Shown here: positions 1 through 8,101 of the stretch, in pieces
Position numbering within the stretch: the stretch's first letter is position 1
How the letters are laid out: every line of letters starts with the position of its first letter
Assembly (NCBI GenBank): GCA_017308255.1
Contig: JAFKFN010000005.1
Location: 124,001 to 188,000, forward strand
Origin: Altererythrobacter sp.
Lineage (GTDB): Bacteria > Pseudomonadota > Alphaproteobacteria > Sphingomonadales > Sphingomonadaceae
DNA: 64,000 bases
Direction of reading: 5' to 3'
Position numbers and translations under genes: made by a program
Notes under the pieces: generated by a model
Told to the model about the DNA's origin: nothing
The model's input: the letters and a program-made list of their open reading frames with translations, nothing else
The model's database searches: none

Positions 1-429
1 CAGGGCGCGGCCGCTCCGCTCACGCCCCTTGCCGAGGAAACGCTCGAGGCCGCCGCCCGCCCGCCCGCACCCTATCTCCTGCCGGTCACCGGGCGCACGG
101 TCCTCGGATTCGGCGCCGGCGCTGCGCAAGGGGCAGAGCCCAGCCGCGGGCTGACGCTCGCCCCCCGCCCCTCGGCGCAAGTCGTCGCCCCGGCGGCCGG
201 GCGCGTGGCGTTCGCCGGGCCTTATCGCGGCTATGGCCGGATCGTGATCATCGAGCATCCCGGGGGATGGACCAGCCTGGTAACCGGCCTGGCGCGGACC
301 GATGTGGCGGTAGGTCAGCCCCTCGTCGCCGGCGCCCCCATCGGCATCGCCGCCCCCAGCGCGCCCGAAGTCACCCTGGAACTCCGGCGCGAAGGGGAGC
401 CGGTCAATCCGCTGCGCTTCGTCGGCTAG
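1..429 (+). CDS. degenerate LytM/M23 domain protein, EnvC-like amidase activator (C-terminal part)
   Basis: Open from the left window edge, so only the last 142 codons are visible. The sequence ends in a LytM-type beta-barrel ([20 protein letters not shown]...), closing with [17 protein letters not shown] where active M23 peptidases have the HxH-containing 'PHLHFEVR...pvnP' segment. Here the usual zinc ligands are absent: the YAHL histidine is replaced (SLVTGL) and the HLH is replaced (VTLEL). That pattern fits EnvC/NlpD-type proteins, which do not cut peptidoglycan themselves but activate periplasmic amidases at septation. A ctpA protease gene follows in the same direction, an arrangement common in alphaproteobacteria. 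The N-terminal coiled coil and signal peptide expected for EnvC lie outside the window. Confidence 0.8.
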   Translation, partial: QGAAAPLTPLAEETLEAAARPPAPYLLPVTGRTVLGFGAGAAQGAEPSRGLTLAPRPSAQVVAPAAGRVAFAGPYRGYGRIVIIEHPGGWTSLVTGLARTDVAVGQPLVAGAPIGIAAPSAPEVTLELRREGEPVNPLRFVG

Positions 430-497
430 GTCGTAGCGAAGCATTCAGGTCCGCAGCAGCGCCAAGACGCCGAAAGAGAACTCCAAATCCAAACCCT

Positions 498-569
498 CGT
501 CATCCCCGCGAACGCGGGGACCCAGTCGGCTCCAACTGTGACTGGGTTCCCGCGTTCGCGGGGATGACG
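498..569. repeat. REP-like palindromic element between the LytM gene and ctpA
   Basis: A 29-bp arm (498-526) and its inverted copy (541-569) differ at one base and enclose 14 bp. Each arm also contains its own small palindrome, CCCCGCGAACGCGGGG or a one-base variant. This 'gtcatccccgcg-aa-cgcgggga' type occurs as a dispersed repeat in many sphingomonads. It is the only notable content of the 337-bp gap 430-766; the rest shows no gene. Such elements are usually non-autonomous and mobilised by REP-associated tyrosine transposases; none is encoded in the window. Confidence 0.85.
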
Positions 570-766
570 AAGCGAGCGGTTTGCACCAAGATCGTGGCGC
601 GTCGGCTTGAGGCGCTGGATCAGGCGGCCTCTGGCCAACTTCGCCTCCGTCCTCCCTCCGTGCCAGACAAAAGCCCAGTCATATCGCCGTGCCACCCCCC
701 ACCCACGCCTCATCTGGCGTTAACCGCCACGGCGCGATAGACTGGGGCACGCAAGGACCTCGATTC

Positions 767-2116
767 ATGAAGCTCGTCTCCCAATTCTCCGGGCCGCTGC
801 GCGCCGTCGCGCTGGTTTCGGCCGTCGCGCTTCTGCCGGCCGTCACTGCCGGTTTCGCCCAGGTCGAAGGGCGCACGACGCCCGAATTCGCCAAGCTTTT
901 CGCCACCTACCAGCGGATCAAGACCTCTTATGTGGAGCCGGTGGACGATGCCGTGCTGATCCGCGGGGCGATCGACGGCATGCTCGCCGCGCTCGATCCC
1001 CATTCCGCCTATCTCGACGGGGCCGCGCTCGAACGGCTCGAAACGATGATCGACGGCAATTACCAGGGCCTCGGCATCTCGGTGCAGATGGACGATGGGG
1101 CGGTCAAGGTCGTCTCCCCGTTCAAGGGCAGCCCGGCGGACAAGGCGGGGATCAAGGCCGGCGATTACATCACCCATATCGACGGCAAGCTGATCTACGG
1201 GCTGGAGCTGGACGAGGCGGTCAAGCAGATGCGCGGCCCGGCGGGCAGCGCCGTGCGCCTGTCGATCTTCCGCCCCGGGCGTGACGAACCGTTCGACGTC
1301 GATGTCACGCGCGGGCTGATCGAGCTTGAGCCGGTGACGTCCGAGCTCAAGGACGGCCGGATCGGCTATATCAGCGTCAACGAGTTCAGCCGCGATGTCG
1401 GCACCGATGTGAACGCGGCGCTCACCGATCTGCGCAAGCAGGCCGGCGGCCGCCTCTCCGGCCTGGTGCTGGACTTGCGCAAGAATCCGGGCGGCTCGCT
1501 GGATGAAGCGGTGGCGCTCAGCGACTTGTTCCTCAGCGAAGGGCAGATCGTGTCGCAGCGCGGCCGCAATCCGCGCGATTCGGTCTATTACCAGGCTGAA
1601 AGCGTCTATCGCGGCGATGCCGCCGCCGGGGTGCCGATGATCGTGCTGATCGACGCCGGCTCCGCTTCCGCCAGCGAGATCGTCGCCGGCGCCTTGCAGG
1701 ATCAGCACCGCGCGCTGATCATGGGCGAACGCAGCTTTGGCAAGGGCAGCGTGCAGACCCTGCTGCCGCTCACCCGCGATTCGGCGCTCAAGCTCACCAC
1801 CGCGCGCTATTACACGCCATCGGGCCGCTCGGTGCAGGAAGGCGGCATCGAACCGGATATCCGCGTGCCGCAGCTCAGCGATCCGGATGCCGCCAAACGC
1901 GCGCAATACGTACTGCGCGAAAGCGATCTGCGCGGGCACCTGGTCAACGAACTGGGCATCCAGGACAAGGATCTGGAGACCGATCGGCTGGACGATCCGC
2001 GCTTCCAGCTCACCGCCGCGCAGCTCGAAGAGCAGGGGATCAAGGATTTCCAGCTCGATTATGCGCTCCGCACCTTGCGCCGCGCCGGCGGGGCCGTCGT
2101 TGCGGCGCGCAACTAG
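767..2116 (+). CDS. ctpA: S41-family carboxy-terminal processing protease CtpA
   Basis: 449 aa. A hydrophobic N-terminal segment (about residues 8-28) serves as an export signal or anchor, so the protease acts in the periplasm. A PDZ domain spans about 75-155 and the S41 catalytic domain about 165-365. The Ser-Lys dyad is visible: Ser301 in GSASASE and Lys326 in SFGKGSVQ, 25 residues apart as in E. coli Prc. The family removes C-terminal tails from periplasmic substrates, including cell-wall hydrolases, which suits its place after an EnvC-like gene. I chose the ATG at 767 because it begins the signal sequence directly; an in-frame ATG at 689 would add an unlikely polar extension. Confidence 0.93.
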   Translation: MKLVSQFSGPLRAVALVSAVALLPAVTAGFAQVEGRTTPEFAKLFATYQRIKTSYVEPVDDAVLIRGAIDGMLAALDPHSAYLDGAALERLETMIDGNYQGLGISVQMDDGAVKVVSPFKGSPADKAGIKAGDYITHIDGKLIYGLELDEAVKQMRGPAGSAVRLSIFRPGRDEPFDVDVTRGLIELEPVTSELKDGRIGYISVNEFSRDVGTDVNAALTDLRKQAGGRLSGLVLDLRKNPGGSLDEAVALSDLFLSEGQIVSQRGRNPRDSVYYQAESVYRGDAAAGVPMIVLIDAGSASASEIVAGALQDQHRALIMGERSFGKGSVQTLLPLTRDSALKLTTARYYTPSGRSVQEGGIEPDIRVPQLSDPDAAKRAQYVLRESDLRGHLVNELGIQDKDLETDRLDDPRFQLTAAQLEEQGIKDFQLDYALRTLRRAGGAVVAARN

Positions 2117-2134
2117 GCGGGCTACGGTCGCGGC

Positions 2135-2611
2135 GTGACACCCTCGCTCAAGCTGGCGCAGCGCCTCGCGCTGGGCATCCCCGCGGTGCTCCTCGCGGGC
2201 GCTTACCTGTCGGAATACGGTTTCGGCCTCTATCCGTGTGAAATGTGCTGGTGGCAGCGCTATGCGCATTTCGCCGCCGTGCTGCTGGCGCTCGTCTCCA
2301 CCGTGGCCCGGCCCAGGGCGCTGTGGATCGCGCTGGCCGCGCTGGCGATCCTCGTCTCGGGGCTGATCGGCGCGTTCCACGCGGGCGTGGAATATGGCTG
2401 GTGGGAAGGGTTCACCACCTGCACCAGCGCGGTCGGCGGCGCAGGCGGCGATCCGCTGGCGGCGATCATGAACGCGCCCATGGTGCGCTGCGATGTCGCG
2501 CAATGGACCTTGGCGGGCATTTCGCTGGCCGGCTTCAACGCGATTATCTCGATCGCCTCGGCCCTGATGATCTTCGCCCTGCTGGGCAATGGCAGGGGCG
2601 CGCGCGCATGA
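2135..2611 (+). CDS. dsbB: disulfide bond formation protein B (DsbB family)
   Basis: 158 aa, GTG start, four hydrophobic segments. The quinone-reactive CxxC is in YPCEMCWWQ near the end of the first periplasmic loop. A second cysteine pair (FTTC and VRC) lies in the second loop between TM3 and TM4. DsbB-type inner-membrane proteins reoxidise DsbA and pass the electrons to quinone. It follows ctpA by 18 bp and overlaps coq7 by 4 bp (ATGA), so the three probably share a transcript; coupling to a ubiquinone-biosynthesis gene is functionally sensible. Confidence 0.9.
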   Translation: MTPSLKLAQRLALGIPAVLLAGAYLSEYGFGLYPCEMCWWQRYAHFAAVLLALVSTVARPRALWIALAALAILVSGLIGAFHAGVEYGWWEGFTTCTSAVGGAGGDPLAAIMNAPMVRCDVAQWTLAGISLAGFNAIISIASALMIFALLGNGRGARA

Positions 2612-3123
2612 CCGATCGCAGCGCGATGATCCGGGTCGATCAGGCCGGCGAATACGGCGCCACGCGCATCTATGCCGGTCAGCTGGCGGTGATGGGCGAC
2701 CGCGCGCCGCATAGCGGGGAAGTCCGCGCCATGGCCGATCAGGAAGCCGGCCATCTCGCCGCCTTCGATGCGCTGATGGCCGGGCGGGGCGTGCGCCCCA
2801 CCGCGCTCCAGCCGCTATGGTCCGCCGCCGGCTATGCGCTCGGCGCGGCGACGGCGTTGATCGGGCCGGAAGCGGCGATGGCCTGCACCGCCGCCGTGGA
2901 GGAAGAGATCGACCGGCACTACACCCGCCAGCTCGGCGAATTGCACCGGCAGGGCGACGATCCCGAGCTGGCCGATATGGTCGAGCGTTTCCGCGAGGAC
3001 GAACGGGCGCACCGCGATGCCGCCCTGGCCGCCGGGGCGGAACGCGCGCCGGCCTATCCGCTGCTCAGCGCGGCGATCCGCCTCGGCTGCCGCGCGGCGA
3101 TCCGCCTCTCGGAAAGGATTTGA
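2608..3123 (+). CDS. coq7: Coq7-type demethoxyubiquinone hydroxylase
   Basis: 171 aa. This is a soluble or peripheral di-iron monooxygenase of the Coq7 (cat5/UQ5) family, which hydroxylates C6 of demethoxyubiquinone in ubiquinone synthesis. The ferritin-like ligand set is visible: Glu in QAGEYGA, Glu and His in QEAGHL, Glu in EEEIDRHY, and Glu and His in EDERAHRD. The start overlaps the dsbB stop (ATGA). Coq7 is typical of alphaproteobacteria, whereas gammaproteobacteria often use UbiF. Confidence 0.93.
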   Translation: MTDRSAMIRVDQAGEYGATRIYAGQLAVMGDRAPHSGEVRAMADQEAGHLAAFDALMAGRGVRPTALQPLWSAAGYALGAATALIGPEAAMACTAAVEEEIDRHYTRQLGELHRQGDDPELADMVERFREDERAHRDAALAAGAERAPAYPLLSAAIRLGCRAAIRLSERI

Positions 3124-3222
3124 CGCGGAACAAGGGCCGCGCTCCAAGCGCTTCATAATGGGTTCACCCGCCCCGGCGCCGTATGGCTCGGCGGGGGGCG
3201 TGATCCCTGCACAGGAATGGAC

Positions 3223-3807
3223 ATGAAACGCCTCGCTCTCATTGCCACGGCCCCGATCGCCATCGCTCTCGCGCCCACCCCCGCGGCCGCGCAGGATGCG
3301 CCGGGGGACCAGATCAACATCGTCGATGTCTTCGGTGACGATGCCTGCCCGGAATCGAACGACAACGTGATCGTCGTCTGCCGCCGCATGGATGAAGACG
3401 AACGCTATCGCATTCCCAAGGACCTGCGGGAAAGCAACAGTGCTCAGAACCAGTCGTGGACCAACCGGGTGCAGAGCTTCGAGGCGGTCGGCAACTTCGG
3501 CCCGCTGTCATGCAGCCCCGTCGGCCTGGGTGGAGAGCTGGGCTGCACGCCGCAGATGATCGCCGCCGCCTATCGGGAACGGCGCAACGGCTCCGGCGTG
3601 CGCGCCTCGGAGATCATCGCCGCCCAGCGTGCCGAGCGCCTCTCCACCATCGATGCGGAAGCGGCCGAGACTCAGGCGCGGGTGGAGGAACTCGAACGCC
3701 AGTACCTCGAACGCCAGGCCCGCGAAGAAGGCGCCGCCGCCGAAGCCCCCGCGCCCGCGGACAAGCCGGTGACCGTCAATCCGCTGGCGGTCCCGCCGAC
3801 ACCCTGA
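3223..3807 (+). CDS. secreted hypothetical protein
   Basis: 194 aa. A clear signal peptide (MKRLALIATAPIAIALAP..., cleavage near AAAQDAP) is followed by a short domain with four cysteines and then an alpha-helical, Glu/Arg/Ala-rich C-terminal half that could form a coiled coil. It ends in a proline-rich tail. I do not recognise a named family; similar proteins occur in sphingomonads. The second ATG (3223) is preferred over 3217 because AGGA at 3213-3216 is correctly spaced only for it. Confidence 0.7.
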   Translation: MKRLALIATAPIAIALAPTPAAAQDAPGDQINIVDVFGDDACPESNDNVIVVCRRMDEDERYRIPKDLRESNSAQNQSWTNRVQSFEAVGNFGPLSCSPVGLGGELGCTPQMIAAAYRERRNGSGVRASEIIAAQRAERLSTIDAEAAETQARVEELERQYLERQAREEGAAAEAPAPADKPVTVNPLAVPPTP

Positions 3808-3831
3808 GGGCGGCCCGGTCCTGGGAACAGG

Positions 3832-4233
3832 TCAGCCGCCGGGGTAACGCTCGAACGCGGGCAGCTCGCCCAGCGTCGCCATATAGCCCAGCCGTTCGGC
3901 GCACTGGATTTGCGCGGTGGGGGCATAAGCTGCCGGATCGTCCAGCGTGGCGGACTGGATGTCGGCGATCCCCGGCAGCACGGCTTCGTTGAGATAATAG
4001 AGCCCGGTCCCGCAGCGCCCGCAGAAATACCGCTCGGCCCCACCGGCCCCGTCCCAGCGCACGGCTTCGCCCTGGGTTACCGAGAACTGCTCTTTCGGCA
4101 CCGCCAGCCAGGCCACGGCGGGCGCGCCGGCGGAGCGGCGGCAATGCTCGCAATGGCACAGCGCGTGGCGTGTGGGATCGTCGACTTGCGCCTGGTAACG
4201 CACCGCCCCGCACCGGCATCCACCCGTCAGCAT
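3832..4233 (-). CDS. GFA (glutathione-dependent formaldehyde-activating/CENP-V) family protein
   Basis: 133 aa. The zinc-binding cysteines of the GFA fold are present: C6 and C8 in GGCRCGAV, C26, C28 and C31 in CHCEHCR, and C71 and C74 in FCGRCG. Family members bind glutathione adducts or have unknown substrates, so the family name should not be taken as a proven reaction. Longer in-frame starts exist at 4251 and 4278; the ATG at 4233 begins the conserved domain. It lies tail-to-tail with the secreted protein at 3223. Confidence 0.85.
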   Translation of the reverse strand: MLTGGCRCGAVRYQAQVDDPTRHALCHCEHCRRSAGAPAVAWLAVPKEQFSVTQGEAVRWDGAGGAERYFCGRCGTGLYYLNEAVLPGIADIQSATLDDPAAYAPTAQIQCAERLGYMATLGELPAFERYPGG

Positions 4234-4282
4234 CGCCCGTTCTCCCTGCATCGATCGGCAGGAACATACCATGAACAATACT

Positions 4283-4336
4283 GGCCTTAAAAGGCCTTGT
4301 TACGGGTCCTGGCGCGAGGAAAAACGCGAAACCGCG
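4283..4336 (-). terminator. possible terminator region downstream of fabI
   Basis: On the minus strand a small hairpin (CGCG-loop-CGCG, 4325-4336) is followed by five T residues (4324-4320). Twenty-four bases further is a second palindrome, GGCCTT-AA-AAGGCC (4283-4296). The first stem is only 4 bp, so termination efficiency is doubtful. Confidence 0.35.
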
Positions 4337-4342
4337 GCCTTC

Positions 4343-5161
4343 TCACACCAGCGAGATATCCGGCGCGTCCTCCTGCTTCATGCCGACCAGGTGATAGCCC
4401 GCGTCCACATGATGCACCTCGCCCGTCACCCCGCTCGCCAGGTCGCTCAGCATGTAGAGCCCGGCGCCGCCCACGTCCTCGATCGTCACATTGCGCCGCA
4501 GGGGGGAATTCAGCTCGTTCCACTTCAGGATATAGCGGAAGTCCCCGATGCCGCTGGCGGCCAGGGTCTTGATCGGCCCCGCGCTGATCGCGTTGACGCG
4601 GATGTTCTCAGGCCCCAGATCGTTGGCGAGGTATTTCACGCTGGTTTCCAGCGCCGCCTTGGCCACGCCCATCACGTTGTAATGCGGCACTACCTTTTCC
4701 GCGCCGTAATAGCTCAGCGTCAGGATCGAGCCGCCGCTTCCGTCGCCCTTGGCGGTCATCATCTGCCGCGCCCGCTGGGTCACCGCCACCAGCGAATAGG
4801 CCGAGATGTTCAGCGTCATCAGGAAATTGTCGAGGCTGGTGTCGACATATTTTCCGCGCAGCTCGTTCTTGTCGGAAAAGCCGATCGCGTGGACCACGAA
4901 GTCCAGCGTTTCCCACCGGCTTTTCAGCGTGTCGAACGCGGCGTCCAGCGCGTCCATGCGCGATACGTCGCAATCGAAACAGAAATCCGATCCCAGCTGG
5001 CCCGCCAGCGGCCGGACGCGCCTTTCCAGCGCTTCCCCCTGGTAGGAAAAGGCCAGCTCGGCCCCGTGCTCGCTCAATCTCTGGGCGATACCCCAGGCGA
5101 GCGATTTCTCGTTCGCAAGACCCATGACCAGGCCCCGCTTCCCCTTCATCAGAGCGGTCAT
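4343..5161 (-). CDS. fabI: enoyl-[acyl-carrier-protein] reductase FabI (NADH)
   Basis: 272 aa short-chain-dehydrogenase-fold enzyme that reduces trans-2-enoyl-ACP in the last step of each fatty-acid elongation cycle. The FabI-specific nucleotide motif GLANEKSLAWGIA lies near residues 14-26. The catalytic pair is Tyr161 and Lys168 (YNVMGVAK, Tyr-x6-Lys), with the additional conserved Tyr151. Length matches the family. Its start overlaps the stop of the upstream BrkB-type membrane protein by 4 bp (ATGA), so they are co-transcribed. Confidence 0.95.
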   Translation of the reverse strand: MTALMKGKRGLVMGLANEKSLAWGIAQRLSEHGAELAFSYQGEALERRVRPLAGQLGSDFCFDCDVSRMDALDAAFDTLKSRWETLDFVVHAIGFSDKNELRGKYVDTSLDNFLMTLNISAYSLVAVTQRARQMMTAKGDGSGGSILTLSYYGAEKVVPHYNVMGVAKAALETSVKYLANDLGPENIRVNAISAGPIKTLAASGIGDFRYILKWNELNSPLRRNVTIEDVGGAGLYMLSDLASGVTGEVHHVDAGYHLVGMKQEDAPDISLV

Positions 5162-6189
5162 GCGCTCTCCTTTTCCGCTTTTCTTGCTCGGGCGGCGCGC
5201 GCCCGATTGTCCGCCTGGCCGATCCGGTCCTCCTCTTCCTCGGGAGTTTCGGCCAGCGCGGCGTTGAGTTCGGCGCCCGTCACCATCCCTAGTCCGACCA
5301 GCCAGAAAAAGAAAAGCGCGATCATGACCCCGGCCAGCGAACCGTAAGTGAGATCATAGCTGAACACGGTGCGCAGCAGCGGCGGCAGGGCGATCGTCAC
5401 CGCCACCCACCACACCGTAACCAGCAGCGCGCCGGGCCATTTCGGATAGCGTTTCTTGCGATAGGCCGCCGGGGTCAGCGTGTAGAACAGCAGGTAAAGC
5501 GAGAGATAGAGCCCCAGCGTGGGCACCAGGCGCGAGAGCGAAAGGCTGCCGATCCAGTCGATCAGCTCGGGCAGCCAGGCGGAAATCACTTCCTGCGCCG
5601 CGCCGATCAGGATCTGCGCGATCAGGCTCAGCATCAGCAGCAGCATGGCGGCCAGGATGATTCCGGTGGAAAACAGGCGATATTTCCAGAACGCCTGCGT
5701 GGCGCGCGTGCCATAGGCGCGGCGCAGGATGTCGCGGATCGTCTCCACCAGGCTGCCCACCGTCCACAGGCCGAACAGCCCGCCGGCCCACAGCAGCCAG
5801 CCGCTGCGCGCCTCGATCACGCCGCGCGCCACCGGGGCGATCGTTTCGGCCACCACCGGCGGCAGCGCCAGCAGCACGGCATTGATCGTGGCCGCGCGCT
5901 CCCCCTCCTCGCCGATCAGCGAGAAGATCGCCGCGCCGGTGATGAAGAACGGGAAGATCGTCAGCACCGACATGTAGGCCAGGTTGCCGGCATGGATGAA
6001 GCCGTCGTGAAAGGTGCCCACGAACACCCGCTGCAGCACGTCGCGCAGGCGGCTGCCGGGGCTCATCGCATGGGCGACTTGGCCGGGGAGGCCGGCCCTG
6101 TGCTTCAGCGCCGCCTTGCGCCGCGCTTCCGGCGAAAGGTCGGCCACCGGCGGGCCGGGCCGGTCCTGGTCCGAAAGTCCGGGAGCCAT
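5158..6189 (-). CDS. YihY/BrkB-family inner membrane protein
   Basis: 343 aa. A hydrophilic N-terminus of about 55 residues precedes the conserved BrkB core (NLAYMSVLTIFPFF...) with six predicted transmembrane segments. A charged C-terminal tail (PEEEEDRIGQ...) follows. The old name 'ribonuclease BN' for this family was an error. Proposed roles include membrane transport, but no reaction is established. It is translationally coupled to fabI. Confidence 0.88.
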   Translation of the reverse strand: MAPGLSDQDRPGPPVADLSPEARRKAALKHRAGLPGQVAHAMSPGSRLRDVLQRVFVGTFHDGFIHAGNLAYMSVLTIFPFFITGAAIFSLIGEEGERAATINAVLLALPPVVAETIAPVARGVIEARSGWLLWAGGLFGLWTVGSLVETIRDILRRAYGTRATQAFWKYRLFSTGIILAAMLLLMLSLIAQILIGAAQEVISAWLPELIDWIGSLSLSRLVPTLGLYLSLYLLFYTLTPAAYRKKRYPKWPGALLVTVWWVAVTIALPPLLRTVFSYDLTYGSLAGVMIALFFFWLVGLGMVTGAELNAALAETPEEEEDRIGQADNRARAARARKAEKESA

Positions 6190-6235
6190 CGGGCGTTCCT
6201 AACCTGTTGATCCGGCTTGTCGAGCCGTCTTGGGG

Positions 6236-7219
6236 CTAAACGCCCAGGCGGCTTCTCGGGTTGCCGGGATCGCGCCAGCCTTCCAGGCGGGCGGCCAGAT
6301 CGGCCAGATCGTCGGGAAGCTGGATGGACAAGGCCACCAGCTGATCCCCGCGCCCACCGCCCTTCTTGGAAAAGCCCTTGCCTTTCAGGCGCAGGACCTT
6401 GCCCGAGCCGGAGCCGCGGGCCACCGTCAGCATCACCGGCCCGTCCACCGTGGGCACTTTCACCTTGGCGCCGTTCACCGCTTCATCCAGCGTGATCGGC
6501 AGTTCCAGCCGCACGTCGCTGCCGTCGCGGGTGAAGGACGGGTGCGGTTCGATCTGCACCGTCACCAGCGCGTCGCCCGCGCCGCCGGGGCCGGGTTCGC
6601 CCTTGCCCTTCAGCCGCATCTGCGTGCCGTCCTCGACACCCGCCGGCAGCTTCAGGTCGATCGTCGCCCCGTCGCCCAGCGTGATCCGCTGCGGCTTGAG
6701 CGCGGCGGCATCCACGAACGGCACTTTCAGGCGATAGCTGACAGTGGCCCCTCGCTGTGGCGGCGCCTGCCGGCGGCCGAAGCCGCTCGTCGCGCCGCTG
6801 AAGCCGCCGGTCCCGGGCCCGCCACCGCGCCCGAACAGGTTCTCGAAGATATCGCCCAGGTCCACTTCCTCGCCGCCCAGGCCTTCGAAGTCGCGGGATG
6901 AAAAGCCGCCGGGCCGCGCCCCGCTGCGAAAGCGGCCGTCGAAACCCCCGCCGCCGCCCGCGCCGCCGAAGCCGCCGCCGAACGGCATTGCCGGGTTGCC
7001 GTCGGCATCGATCTCGCCCCGGTCGAACTGGGCGCGCTTGTCCTTGTCGGACAGCAGGTCGTAAGCCCGGGTGACTTCGGAGAACCGCTCCGCCGCCTTG
7101 GGATTGTCGCTGTTGCGGTCGGGGTGCAATTCCTTCGCCAGCTTGCGATAGGCGCTCTTGATGTCCTTCTCGCTCGCGGTGCGCGCTACGCCCAGGGTCG
7201 CATAGGGATCGGCTGCCAT
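6236..7219 (-). CDS. DnaJ-family co-chaperone without zinc finger (CbpA-like)
   Basis: 327 aa. An N-terminal J domain (residues 5-70) carries the HPD motif at 32-34, which stimulates DnaK ATPase activity. A Gly/Phe-rich linker (about 75-145) and a DnaJ C-terminal substrate-binding domain (about 160-310) follow. The four CxxCxGxG zinc repeats of true DnaJ are absent, so this is a type II J protein similar to CbpA. It is transcribed divergently from pdxH across a gap containing a direct-repeat cluster. Confidence 0.92.
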   Translation of the reverse strand: MAADPYATLGVARTASEKDIKSAYRKLAKELHPDRNSDNPKAAERFSEVTRAYDLLSDKDKRAQFDRGEIDADGNPAMPFGGGFGGAGGGGGFDGRFRSGARPGGFSSRDFEGLGGEEVDLGDIFENLFGRGGGPGTGGFSGATSGFGRRQAPPQRGATVSYRLKVPFVDAAALKPQRITLGDGATIDLKLPAGVEDGTQMRLKGKGEPGPGGAGDALVTVQIEPHPSFTRDGSDVRLELPITLDEAVNGAKVKVPTVDGPVMLTVARGSGSGKVLRLKGKGFSKKGGGRGDQLVALSIQLPDDLADLAARLEGWRDPGNPRSRLGV

Positions 7220-7361
7220 GGCGTGTTAGCTAGGGCTTGCACCCCCGCCTGGCAACGCCCTCGGCGACCATTGCGAAGCGCCGTGCTTTCCTACCGGGCG
7301 CCGAGCCGATAGGGCACCGGACATGATCCCCGCGCGCGCCTGCCCCCGCCCCGTTTCCGCC

Positions 7362-7428
7362 AAGGTGACACATTGCCCGCAAGGTGACGGTTTCTGGCCT
7401 AAGGTGACAGTTCAAGGGCCAAGGTGAC
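7362..7428. repeat. four phased AAGGTGAC direct repeats upstream of pdxH
   Basis: AAGGTGAC occurs at 7362, 7381, 7401 and 7421, that is at spacings of 19, 20 and 20 bp, about two helical turns. Three of the four continue as (A/G)GTT. They lie in the divergent gap between the DnaJ-type gene and pdxH. Nearby, 7451-7473 holds a TGTCACACGTGTCA sequence with an ACACGTGT palindrome. Repeats on one face of the helix suggest cooperative binding by a regulator; the identity of that protein is unknown. Confidence 0.6.
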
Positions 7429-7489
7429 GGTTTCGGGCGTTTTGCCTTTGTACAGTGTCACACGTGTCAACACTATTCAGGTTTCCCAC

Positions 7490-8101
7490 ATGCTAGCTGA
7501 ACAAAACGCGATTCCCGACAGTGACCCCTTCGCGCTGTTCGATGCGTGGTTCGCCGAAGCCCAGGTGGCGGAGCCGGACGATGCCAATGCCATGGCGCTG
7601 GCTACCGCCACCCCCCAGGGCGCGCCTTCGGTGCGCATGGTGCTGCTCAAGGGGCATGGACCGGATGGCTTCGTGTTCTACACCAATGCCGAAAGCCGCA
7701 AGGGCGGAGAGATCCGCGCCAATCCGCGCGCCGCGCTGCTGTTCCACTGGAAATCCCTCCATCGGCAGATCCGCATCGAAGGGCCGCTCGCGGAAGTGAG
7801 CCCGGCGATGGCCGATGCCTATTTCGCCTCGCGCCACCCGGAATCGCGCCTCGGCTCCGCCGCCTCCGATCAGTCGCGCCCGCTCGATTCGCGCGCCACG
7901 TATCTCGCCCGGGTGGAAGCGCTGCGGGCCCGCTATGGGGGCGATGTGCCGCGCCCGCCGCATTGGACCGGCTTCCGCCTCGCCCCGGAACGGATCGAAT
8001 TCTGGCAGGATCGCGCCCACCGGCTGCACGAACGGCGCCTGTTCACCCGCGCGGATGTCGGTTCGCCGGGGGGCTGGACCAGCGAGCTGCTGTACCCGTG
8101 A
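7490..8101 (+). CDS. pdxH: pyridoxamine 5'-phosphate oxidase
   Basis: 203 aa FMN enzyme that oxidises pyridoxamine or pyridoxine phosphate to pyridoxal phosphate (vitamin B6 synthesis and salvage). Family signatures are present: ALATATPQGAPSVRMVLLKG, FYTNAESRKG, HWKSLHRQIRIEG, ASRHPESR, and the C-terminal WTGFRLAPERIEFWQ and RLHERRLF. The ATG at 7490 gives a normal family length; an upstream GTG at 7424 would start inside the direct repeat and is unlikely. It overlaps the next gene by one base. Confidence 0.94.
   Translation: MLAEQNAIPDSDPFALFDAWFAEAQVAEPDDANAMALATATPQGAPSVRMVLLKGHGPDGFVFYTNAESRKGGEIRANPRAALLFHWKSLHRQIRIEGPLAEVSPAMADAYFASRHPESRLGSAASDQSRPLDSRATYLARVEALRARYGGDVPRPPHWTGFRLAPERIEFWQDRAHRLHERRLFTRADVGSPGGWTSELLYP

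Noticed and set aside
710-2503. Long minus-strand ORF opposite ctpA and dsbB
   Set aside because: High GC content produces long antisense frames; the translation is His/Arg/Ala-rich with no domain, while the plus strand has complete known proteins.
3127-3152. GGAAC-N17-CGCT before the secreted protein at 3223
   Set aside because: The -10 part does not match CGTT well and the -35 lies right at the coq7 stop; too weak to list as a promoter.
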